From assembly GCA_963771655.1 (NCBI GenBank), contig CAVYUG010000012.1, forward strand, positions 32,047 to 96,046: a stretch of 64,000 nt of DNA, written 5' to 3'. Positions 10,706 to 19,143 of this stretch are shown piece by piece. Origin of the DNA: JAWVFM01 sp963771655 (lineage in GTDB: Bacteria; Actinomycetota; Thermoleophilia; Solirubrobacterales; 70-9). The position numbers and the translations under genes are program-made. The notes under the pieces are model-generated. The model made no database searches. It was not told the DNA's origin and saw nothing but the letters and a program-made list of their open reading frames with translations. Each line of letters begins with the position of its first letter. Within the stretch, counting starts at the first letter, position 1.

Positions 10706-11031
10706 GAGGGGCGCTTGCGCTCCGTCCACTCGATCGCGATCACGGTTCCCAGCGGCCCGACCGGGGTGAGGCTGGCGGCGAGCACGACGTAGGGGGCCTG
10801 ATGGCGGAAGCAGGCCGTCGCGATGAGCCCGAGCAGCGCCAGGTAGCCGACGCCGTGCGCGGTCCCGAAGATGAACGTCTCGGTCGGGAAGCCGGGGGCG
10901 AGCCAGAAGAAGCAGAGGGCGGCGAAGACTGCCAGCTCGATCCAGCTCGCCACCTTGACCCAGCGCCAGAGCGGCCCGGGCGCGGGCTCACGCAGCGTCT
11001 CGGTCGCCGGCGCGTCTACGACGTCGTCCAA
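10690..11031 (-). CDS. DUF3817 family membrane protein
   Basis: 113-residue integral membrane protein with about three hydrophobic segments. It has the pattern of DUF3817 proteins common in Actinobacteria: WIELAVFAAL at the first segment, a conserved HG in GTAHGVGYLALLG, and a Pro-Gly-Thr turn (VGPLGTVI) before the last segment. It lies four bases downstream of the kgd stop on the same strand and may be in its transcript. The family has no established function. Confidence 0.8.
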   Translation of the reverse strand: MDDVVDAPATETLREPAPGPLWRWVKVASWIELAVFAALCFFWLAPGFPTETFIFGTAHGVGYLALLGLIATACFRHQAPYVVLAASLTPVGPLGTVIAIEWTERKRPSYRRS

Positions 11032-11034
11032 GCG

Positions 11035-14000
11035 CTACGCGCTCAGCGCCGTCAGCACGATCCGCTCCTGCTCCAGGCGGTGGGCCGCGGGGTAGCCCTC
11101 CGACGACGCCGCGCGCGGTGGGCGGCCCACGTAGCGGAAGTCGACGCCCTCGGGCACGAGCTCGGGGATGCGGCGGAACATGACGCTCCAGGCACCCATG
11201 TTCTTCGGCTCCTCCTGGACCCAGAGGATCTCCTTGACGTTCGGGTAGCTCGCGAGCAGGCTGACGATCTGGTCGCGGGCAAAGGGATAGAGGAGCTCGA
11301 CCCGCGCGATCGCGACCGACGTGGCGTCGGCGCGCCGCTCGTGGCTCGCCATGTCGTAGTAGATCTTGCCGCAGCAGAGGATGAGGCGCGTGACGTCGCC
11401 GCGAAGCGCATCCTCCATCGTCGGGTCGTCGAGGACCCACTCGAACTTGCCCTCGGTCAGGTCGGAGAGCTTCGAAGCGGCCGCCGGGAGGCGCAGGAGC
11501 CCCTTCGGGGTGAACACCACCAGCGGCCGAGCCTTGGCGATCCGCGCCTGGCGGCGGAGGAGGTGGAAGTACTGGCTCGCGGTCGTCGGGTTCGCGACGC
11601 GGATGTTGCCCTCCGAGGCGAGTTGGATGAACCGCTCGATGCGGGCGCTCGAGTGCTCGGGGCCTGAGCCCTCGTAGCCGTGGGGCAGGAGCAGCGTCAG
11701 CCGGGTCGTCTGGCCCCACTTCGCCTCGCCGGAGACGATGAAGCTGTCGATGATCACCTGGGCGGCGTTCCCGAAGTCGCCGAACTGGGCCTCCCAGAGC
11801 ACGAGGCTCTCGGGCGAGGCGGCCGAGTAGCCGTACTCGAAGCCGAGGCAGGCGATCTCCGACAGCGGGCTGTTGTGGATCTCGAACGGGGCGAGCGAGC
11901 CGGAGAGGTTCTGGATCGGCACGTACTTGAGGCCCGTCTTCTCGTCGCGCAGCACGAGGTGGCGGTGCGAGAACGTCCCGCGCTCGGTGTCCTGGCCCGT
12001 GATGCGGATGTGCGTTCCCTCCGTGAGCAGCGAGGCGAACGCCAGCGCCTCCGCGTGCCCGTACTCGATCGGGCCGTCCTCGAGGATTTCGATGCGACGC
12101 ATCAGCGGCTTGCGCAGCTTGCGGTGGATCGTGAAGCTCTCGGGGACGTTCAGGAGCTCCTCGTTCAGGCCCCGCAGGCGCTTCTCGGACACGGCGGTCT
12201 CGACCTCGGGGCTCTTGGTCCGGTCGAGCTCGCCGGTCTGCATCGCGGTCGAGCTCGGGTCCTCGTACTCGCCCGCGTCCATCTTGCGCCGAAGCTCCTT
12301 GTGGACCTCCGAAAGCTGCGACCGGCGCTCGGCCCCCTCGGTTTCGACGTCGTCGGGGGTGACCACGCCCTCCTTGACGAGCTGGCCGGCGTAGATCTCC
12401 GACACCGGCGGATGCGCCTTGATCTGCGTCGCCATCAGCGGCTGCGTGTAGGCGGGCTCGTCGGTCTCGTTGTGGCCGTAGCGCCGGTACCCGATGAGGT
12501 CGATCACGAAGTCGCGGCCCCAGCGCTCACGGTAGGCCATCGCGAGGCGCACCGCCGCGACGCACGCCTCGACGTCGTCGGCGTTCACGTGAACGATCGG
12601 GACGTTGAACCCCTTGGCGAGGTCGCTGGCGTAGGGGGTGGAGCGGGCGTCCTGCGGGTCGGTGGTGAAGCCCACCTGGTTGTCGGTGATGATGTGGATG
12701 GTGCCGCCGGTCGAGTAGCCCTCGAGGGCCTGGAGATTGAGCGTCTCGGACACGACGCCCTGGCCCGGGAACGCGGCGTCGCCGTGGAGGAGGAGCGGCA
12801 CGGCCACCCTCGACTCATGCTGAAGCCGCGGCCCGGAGTGCTGGGTCTGCGCCGAGCGGGCGCCGCCGGTGACCACCGGGTCGACGAACTCGAGGTGTGA
12901 CGGGTTCGGGTAGAGGCGGACCTTGACCTGCTCGTCGTCGGCGGTGGTCGCCATGCCCTCGGCTCCGTAGTGGTACTTGACGTCGCCCGTGCCGGAGTGC
13001 GGGATCGCGGCGATCGCCTTCACCGCCTCGAGCGCCTTCGCGCCCTCGAATTCGGCGAGGATCGACTCGACCGACCGCCCGAGGTTGTGGGCGAGGACCG
13101 CGAGGCGCCCGCGGTGGGCCATCCCGAGCACGACCTCCTCGGCGCCCTCCCGGGTGGCGAGCGTGACGAGCTCGTCGATCATCGGCACGACCGCGTCGAG
13201 CCCCTCGATCGAGAACACCTTCTGGCCGAGGTACGCCTTCTGCACGAAGCGCTCGAACTGGAAGACCTCGATCAGGCGGTGAAGAAGCGCGCGCTTCTCC
13301 GTGTCCTTGAGCGGCGTGCGGTGGGCGCCCGTCTCGATCATCTCCCGCAGCCACACCCGCTGCTGGTGCGAGGCGAGGTGCTCGATCTGGTAGGCGATCG
13401 TCCCGCAGTACGCCTCGCGCATCCGCGGCAGGACCTCGAGCAGCGTCTCGCCCTCCACCCCGATCCGCAGGATCGACGCGGGGATCTTCGACATCAGCTC
13501 CGGAGTCAGGTTGAGGTTCTCCGGCTCGATCGCCGGATCGCCCTTCGGCTCGCCGCCGAGCGGGTTGAGGCGCGCGGCGAGGTGTCCGTGCGTGCGGTAG
13601 GCCTTGAGCAGGGAGGTGGCGGCCTGCACCGCCTGGAGGAGCTCGGTGTCGGGCGGAGCGGTCGTGCCCATGGCGGGCGTGGACGGGGCGGCGGGCATCG
13701 GCGGCGCCGACGCCGATGCCGGATAGGCGGACGCGACCACGCTCGCCGAAAGCCCGAGGTCGCTCGCAACGCCCTCGTAGAAGTCGTCCTCACCCTGCAG
13801 GAGCTGATCGATCCGGCGCAGGAACGATCCCGACTCGGCGCCCTGGATCACGCGGTGGTCGTAGGTGGAGGTCATCGTCATGACCTTTGAGATGCCGAGC
13901 GCCTTGATCCGCTCGGGGGCGGCGTGCGCCCACTCGACCGGATAGGCGAGCGAGCCGCAGGCGATGATCGTCCCCTGGCCGCTCATCAGGCGCGGCACCG

Positions 14001-15326
14001 AGGCGACGGTCCCGAGGCCACCCGGGTTCGTGAGGCTGATCGTCGTGCCCTTGAAGTCGTCGGCTGTGAGCTTGTTCTCCCGCGTCTTGGTGATCAGGTC
14101 CTCGTAGTAGCTGTGGAACCCCGCGAAGTCGAGCCCGTCGGCGCCCTTGATGCACGGCACCATCAGGCTGCGCCCGCCCTTGCGCTCGACGTCGACGGCG
14201 ATCCCGAGGTTCACCGCCTCCGGGTCGATCGCGAACGGCTTGCCGTCGCGAGCGTCGAACGACCGGCCCATCACCGGCCACTCCTCCGCCGCCTCCACGA
14301 TCGCCCAGGCGATGAGGTGCGTGAAGGAGATCTTCATCCCCCGATCCGAGAGGACCCCGTTGAGCGCCTTCCGCTTGGCGTCGAGGGTGTCGACCGGCAC
14401 CGTCCTGAACGAGGTCGCGGTCGGGATCTCGCGGCTCTGGTTCATCGCCTCGGCGAGCATCGCCGCCGGACCCCGCAGGGGCTTGGCCTCGCCCGCCGCA
14501 GCCGGTCGCGGCCGAGGCCCCGTCCTTGCCGTCGGCCGCCGCGAGCACGTCGGCCTTGGTGACCTTGCCGCCCGGGCCCGAGCCCTGCACGCCGCCGAGC
14601 TCGACCCCGTTCTTACCCGCCGCGCGGCGGGCCACGGGCGTGGCGCGCGCCGCGCCGTTGCCCCCGCCGTCCTCCGCCGAACGTCCCTCGGTACCCGCCA
14701 TAGCCCCCGTTGCGGGACGTTCGCCGTCGTCGGCGGTGGAGGGCGCGGCGCCGGCGCTCATCTCGGCGAGGGCCTGGCCCACCTTCACGATGTCGTCAGG
14801 CTCGACGAGGAGCTTCGTAACGGTCCCGTTCGTCGGCGCCGGCACCTCGGCGTCGACCTTGTCGGTCGAGACCTCGATGACCGTCTGCCCCTCCTCGACG
14901 GAGTCGCCCTCGTTGACGTGCCACTCGAGAACGGTGCCCTCGGTGACCGATTCGCCCATCTCCGGCATGACGACCTGAACGGTCTCTCCCGTCGGAGCCT
15001 CAGCCGACTCCGCCTTGGGCACCGCCTCCTCGCTGACCTCGTCATCCGAAGAGGCCTCGGCGCGTCGGGGCGGCGCCGTTCGGATCGAGCTGGGCGAGCG
15101 CCTGGCCCACCTGGACCGTGTCGTCCTCGCCGACCAGAAGCTTCGTGATCGTCCCGTCCGCCGGCGCGGGCACCTCGGCGTCGACCTTGTCGGTCGAGAC
15201 CTCGACGACGGTCTGCCCCTCCTCGACCGAGTCGCCCTCCTTGACGTGCCACTCGAGCACCGTCCCCTCGGTCACGGACTCGCCCATCGCGGGCATCTCG
15301 ATCTCGACGAGAGTCGCCTCTGCCAT
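11035..15326 (-). CDS. kgd: 2-oxoglutarate dehydrogenase/decarboxylase fusion: lipoyl-lipoyl-E2-E1 (Kgd type), frameshifted
   Basis: One gene of about 1,430 codons broken by two single-base shifts (near 15,060 and 14,500). Reading through them gives two lipoyl domains (15,326-15,070 and about 14,980-14,760, both with the lipoylation motif STDKVDAE), a Pro/Ala/Gly linker, a subunit-binding domain (about 14,640-14,540), an E2 succinyltransferase core (catalytic DHR..QG, here YDHRVIQG), and a complete E1 (MAHRGRLAVLAHN, GDAAFPGQGV thiamine-diphosphate region). It would convert 2-oxoglutarate to succinyl-CoA with an external E3. Mycobacterial and corynebacterial Kgd/OdhA have E2 core plus E1 but no lipoyl domain, so the added swinging arms are notable. 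A palindromic repeat lies in the linker. DUF3817 follows. The shifts look like sequencing errors because each flank reads cleanly. Confidence 0.9.
14678..14723. repeat. 46-bp palindromic element inside the kgd coding region
   Basis: Arms CGAACGTCCC and GGGACGTTCG (perfect 10 bp) flank a 26-base centre containing CATAGCCCC. It is 40/46 identical to the intergenic copy at 20,764-20,809. In the kgd frame it encodes GERPATGAMAGTEGRS, within the flexible linker between the second lipoyl domain and the subunit-binding domain, and does not break the frame. Confidence 0.9.
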
Positions 15327-15427
15327 TCCTCAGTTCAGTCTATGACCTCGCGTTCGCCGCCACGCCGCCCTGCGACTCCTGCAGCCCGTGTTTCGTAATG
15401 CGCGGAATCCCGCTCATACTGCGATCG

Positions 15428-16579
15428 TCAGCCGCCGACCTGAGCTTCGATCCAATCGGCCAGAAACGGCTCCGAGATCGAATAGGCGCCGCGGTCGCTG
15501 CGCACAAGCTCACGCTCGGTCAGCGCTCGGAGAGCACGCTGAACGTTCGTCGCGGGCGGAAGGTTGTGCAAGCGGCGGTATGCCGCACTGAAGGGCCGCC
15601 CCGGCTCGCGGGCGAGCGCCTGCAGCACCAGCTTCTGGCCGGTCGACGCGTTCTCCCACAGGAGCCCGAAATGGGCATGCTCGGATCGAAGGAGCGCCGC
15701 GAGGGCTGCCTCCAGCTCTTGCTCGGCGGCTCCTGTCTCCGGTGGCGTCTCCTCCCAGAGGAAGTAGCAGAGCTCCTGCGTCGCGTATGGATGGCCGTTG
15801 GTCCGGTCGAGCACCGCCTCCACGACGGCCGCGGGAACGCTCTTGCGCCCAGCGCGAAATCGTTTCCGGATGAACGGCGCGAACTGCTCATGAGGGATTG
15901 GATGAAGCTCGATCGCCTTGGCGCTGCGCCAGAACGGCTCGTTCTCGTCGCTGAAGATCCGCTCCATGATGTGGCGCCGGCTGCCCAGATAGACATGGGA
16001 GACCTCGGGCTGGCGTTGGAGAACCGAGCGCAGGAGCCGTGGCAGGGCGGCGTCGATCTCAACGATCTCCTGAAACTCGTCAAGCACCAGCGCCGTTCGA
16101 TGCTTCTTCGCGGCGCCCAGCTCAGCCGGCAGTTCGAGCAGGCGCTCGAGCGTCGAGTCGAGCTCCGTCGCCCTGTGGGACACGCCGAAGCTGAAGTTGA
16201 ACGTCCCATCGCTCGGATTCACGGTTACCCTCGGCTGAACCTGAAGATCGCGAAACGGCGCCAGCGCCCGCTCACGGACTCGCTCGAGCGGCGAGGCGAT
16301 GTTCTCGAAGATCGAGTCGGCGAGCTTCTCGGCGAGCTGCCGCTTCGTTGGTGCCGCCATCAGGTCGACCTGAGCGACCAGGACGCCCGCGGGGGCAAGT
16401 TGTTGCATCGCCCTCCAGACCAACGACGACTTGCCGAAGCGCCGCGGGGCGAAGACCACGACATCCTGGCCGTTGCGGATATCGGTGGTGAGCTCGGCGA
16501 GCTCAGCTTCCCGATCCGCGAACGCGGCGTCGAGCGCGAGTGCTCCGAACCGGAATGGGTTCGTGGCGGACCGCTTCAT
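15428..16579 (-). CDS. AAA ATPase with C-terminal winged helix (ATPase_2-like)
   Basis: 383-residue STAND/AAA-type ATPase of the archaeal ATPase_2 kind. Walker A APRRFGKSS is at residues 44-52, Walker B TALVLDEFQE at 162-171, and a sensor GSRRHIMERIF follows; the last 70 residues resemble a winged helix (LNLPPATNVQRALRAL, ending LADWIEAQ). Members are often solitary and lack known biochemical roles; some are linked with mobile or toxin-antitoxin-like loci. The start is ATG at 16579, with an AT-rich palindrome pair immediately upstream. It is unrelated in sequence layout to the DUF4143 ATPase at 31 kb, though both share a GKS/T loop and a repeat-bearing leader. Confidence 0.8.
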   Translation of the reverse strand: MKRSATNPFRFGALALDAAFADREAELAELTTDIRNGQDVVVFAPRRFGKSSLVWRAMQQLAPAGVLVAQVDLMAAPTKRQLAEKLADSIFENIASPLERVRERALAPFRDLQVQPRVTVNPSDGTFNFSFGVSHRATELDSTLERLLELPAELGAAKKHRTALVLDEFQEIVEIDAALPRLLRSVLQRQPEVSHVYLGSRRHIMERIFSDENEPFWRSAKAIELHPIPHEQFAPFIRKRFRAGRKSVPAAVVEAVLDRTNGHPYATQELCYFLWEETPPETGAAEQELEAALAALLRSEHAHFGLLWENASTGQKLVLQALAREPGRPFSAAYRRLHNLPPATNVQRALRALTERELVRSDRGAYSISEPFLADWIEAQVGG

Positions 16580-16586
16580 ACGGCCG

Positions 16587-16610
16587 CGTATTATACGTGC
16601 AGGTATATAC
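16587..16610 (-). promoter_or_regulatory. AT-rich repeated palindromes in the ATPase leader
   Basis: On the minus strand, GTATATAC (16,610-16,603) and CGTATAATACG (16,597-16,587) follow each other with five bases between them, ending eight bases before the ATG. They stand out in a GC-rich context and could be overlapping -10 element and autoregulatory sites. Function is inferred from position only. Confidence 0.4.
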
Positions 16611-16634
16611 GAGTGTTGCGCGAATCGCGCCGAT

Positions 16635-16937
16635 TCACAGGCGGGCGACCACGTACACCTCGTTCGCGAGGGTGTCGTAGACGTCGGCGGCGACGAAGGC
16701 GCGCGCCGGCGCGGAGTGGTCGCAGAACCCGCATCGCAGCTCGGCGCCGATCGCGACGGGCCCGTGGGCGGCGATCGGGATGTGGCAGCCCGGACACACG
16801 AGCGCGCCGTGGCCGAGCACCTGCGCGCCGTCGCGGACGATCCGCCGCTCGAGGGCCGAGTCGGCCCCGGCCGCGCGCCCGAGCCGGACCTCGGGAACTC
16901 CCGGGTCTCCCGGATCGGCTGGAACGCGAAAGCTCAT
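16635..16937 (-). CDS. Small zinc-ribbon protein, unknown function
   Basis: 100 residues with two CxxC knuckles, CPGC (about 48-51) and CGFC (about 69-72), spaced as in a zinc ribbon. The remainder is a Pro/Gly/Asp-rich N-terminus and a short beta-rich C-terminus (AFVAADVYDTLANEVYVVARL region). Divergent from the reductase gene downstream, with 44 bases between the starts. No family recognised; could be a nucleic-acid-binding or structural metal protein. Confidence 0.6.
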   Translation of the reverse strand: MSFRVPADPGDPGVPEVRLGRAAGADSALERRIVRDGAQVLGHGALVCPGCHIPIAAHGPVAIGAELRCGFCDHSAPARAFVAADVYDTLANEVYVVARL

Positions 16938-16981
16938 GGGGGAAATAGTAAGGTCGGCGCGAGCGAGTTGGAGGACGCGAG

Positions 16982-19135
16982 ATGAGCTACTTCGTCACTG
17001 GCGCCACAGGCTTCATCGGCAGGCACCTTGTCGAGCTGCTGCTGAAGCGGGAGGGAACCGTCTACGTGCTCGTTCGCGAGGGCTCGAAGGGCCGGCTCGA
17101 GGAGCTCCGCGCGCGCTGGGGCGCGGACGAGGGCCGCATCGTCCCGATCGTCGGCGACCTCTCGCAGCCGCGCCTGGGCGTCTCCGAGGAGGACATCGAG
17201 CGCCTTCGCGGCGGCGTCGACCACCTCTTCCACCTCGCCGCCATCTACGACCTCACGGCGAGCGCAGAGGCGCAGAACGTCGCCAACGTGGAGGGGACAC
17301 GTCACATGGTGCAGTTCGCGGAGGCCATCGAGGCGGGGTGCGTCCACCAGGTCAGCTCGATCGCGGCCGCCGGCCTGTACAAGGGGACCTGGCGCGAGGA
17401 CATGTTCGACGAGGCGCAGAACCTCGACACGAACCCGTACTTCCGCACCAAGCACGAGTCCGAGGCCGTCGTCCGCAACGAGTGCCCGCGGCCGTGGCGC
17501 GTCTACCGCCCCGCGATCGTGGTGGGCGACTCGGAGACCGGCGAGATGGACAAGATCGACGGCCCCTACTACTTCTTCAAGGCGATCCGGCGGATTCGCA
17601 ACACGGTGCCGCAGTGGATGCCGATGCCGGGCATCGAGGGGCGGGAGATCAACCTCGTGCCCGTCGACTTCGTCGCCAAGGCGATCGACCACATCGCCCA
17701 CGTCGAGGGGCTCGACGGCAAGGCCTTCCACCTCACCGACCCATCGCCGCTCACCGCGGGCGAGGTGATCGACGTGTTCGCTCGCGCCGCCCACGCGCCG
17801 CCTTCGTCGGTCCGCGTTCCCACGGCTGCGATCGAGGCGCTGAAGCCGCTCGTGAACGCCGGGATCTCGTCGATCCCGCTCGCCGGCACGGCCGCCGACA
17901 GCTTCCTCGCCGACTTCGGCATCCCGCGCGAGGTCCTCACCTACATCACCTATCCGACCCACTTCGACTCGCGGCAGACGCAGGCGGCGCTCGAGGGGAC
18001 CGACATCCGGGTGCCCCCGCTCGCCGCCTATGCCGACAAGCTCTGGGACTACTGGGAGCGCCACCTCGACCCCGACCTCTACAGCGACCGAACCCTCGTG
18101 GGCGCGGTCCGCGGCCGGCGCGGGGTGATCAGCGGCGTCGCCGAGGTGCTCGGCCAGCAGATTCCGGACGAGCTCCTGCGGATCGGCCGCCGGCTTCAGG
18201 GGTCGGCCTCGCTCGAGACCGCGGTTCGCGGAAAGGTCGTGATGGTCACCGGCGCGTCATCCGGGATCGGCCGGTCGGCGGCGCTCAAGATCGCCGACGC
18301 CGGCGGGATCGTGCTCCTCGTCGCCCGCACGCCCGAGAAGCTCGAGTCCACCAAGGAGGCGATCGAGGCCGGGGGCGGCGAGGCGTTCATCCACCGCTGC
18401 GACCTATCCGACATGGACGACATCGACCGGATGGCCTCCGACGCGCTCGCCCAGCACGGCCACGTCGACGTGCTCGTCAACAACGCGGGGCGCTCGATCC
18501 GTCGCTCGATCGCGCTCTCCTACGACCGCTTCCACGACTTCGAGCGAACCATGCAGCTGAACTACTTCGGGGCGGTGAGGCTGATGCTGAAGCTCCTGCC
18601 CGTCATGCGTGAGCGTAAGTCGGGCCACATCATCAACATCAGCTCGATCGGCGTGCAGACGAACACGCCGCGCTTTTCGGCCTACGTGGCCTCGAAGGCG
18701 GCGCTCGACGCGTTCTCGCGCTGCATCGCGTCGGAGATCATGGACGACAACGTCCACATCACCGCGATCTACATGGGCCTCGTGCGAACGCCGATGATCG
18801 CCCCGACCAAGATGTACGACCGCTTCCCGACGATCACGCCGGAGGAGGCCGCGAACATGATCTGCGAGGCGATCATCCACAAGCCGAAGCGGATCGCGAC
18901 GCCGATCGGCACTCTCGGCCAGATTCTCTACGCGATCAACCCGAAGTCGATCGACTACATCCTCAACAGCGCCTACCACCTCTTCCCGGACTCGAAGGCG
19001 GCGCGCGGCGAGCGCAAGAGGGAGGGCGCCAAGCAGGCTGAGCCGTCGCGGCCCACTGAGCCTCCGAGCGCGGACGAGGAGGCCTCGCGCCAGCAGGTGG
19101 CGTTCGCCTCGCTCATGCGAGGAGTTCACTGGTAG
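16982..19135 (+). CDS. Bidomain SDR, fatty acyl-CoA reductase-like
   Basis: 717 residues with two Rossmann modules. The N-terminal extended SDR has TGATGFIG (6-13) and a YxxxK (YFRTK, about 153-157). The C-terminal classical SDR has TGASSGIG (about 422-429), NNAG, and YVASK (about 568-572). This two-domain order matches bacterial fatty acyl-CoA reductases of the Marinobacter Maqu_2507 and mycobacterial FcrA/Acr1 kind, which take acyl-CoA through aldehyde to fatty alcohol with NADPH. ATG at 16982 follows GGAGGACGCGAG. An alkyl-DHAP-synthase-like gene starts eight bases after the stop, and that enzyme class uses fatty alcohols, which strengthens the reductase call. The chain-length preference and final product are inferred. 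Confidence 0.75.
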   Translation: MSYFVTGATGFIGRHLVELLLKREGTVYVLVREGSKGRLEELRARWGADEGRIVPIVGDLSQPRLGVSEEDIERLRGGVDHLFHLAAIYDLTASAEAQNVANVEGTRHMVQFAEAIEAGCVHQVSSIAAAGLYKGTWREDMFDEAQNLDTNPYFRTKHESEAVVRNECPRPWRVYRPAIVVGDSETGEMDKIDGPYYFFKAIRRIRNTVPQWMPMPGIEGREINLVPVDFVAKAIDHIAHVEGLDGKAFHLTDPSPLTAGEVIDVFARAAHAPPSSVRVPTAAIEALKPLVNAGISSIPLAGTAADSFLADFGIPREVLTYITYPTHFDSRQTQAALEGTDIRVPPLAAYADKLWDYWERHLDPDLYSDRTLVGAVRGRRGVISGVAEVLGQQIPDELLRIGRRLQGSASLETAVRGKVVMVTGASSGIGRSAALKIADAGGIVLLVARTPEKLESTKEAIEAGGGEAFIHRCDLSDMDDIDRMASDALAQHGHVDVLVNNAGRSIRRSIALSYDRFHDFERTMQLNYFGAVRLMLKLLPVMRERKSGHIINISSIGVQTNTPRFSAYVASKAALDAFSRCIASEIMDDNVHITAIYMGLVRTPMIAPTKMYDRFPTITPEEAANMICEAIIHKPKRIATPIGTLGQILYAINPKSIDYILNSAYHLFPDSKAARGERKREGAKQAEPSRPTEPPSADEEASRQQVAFASLMRGVHW

Positions 19136-19143
19136 GCGGAGCC

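Noticed and set aside
16982..19135. Two separate SDR genes with a missed stop
   Set aside because: The frame is continuous through both Rossmann modules, and the fusion is known in fatty acyl-CoA reductases.
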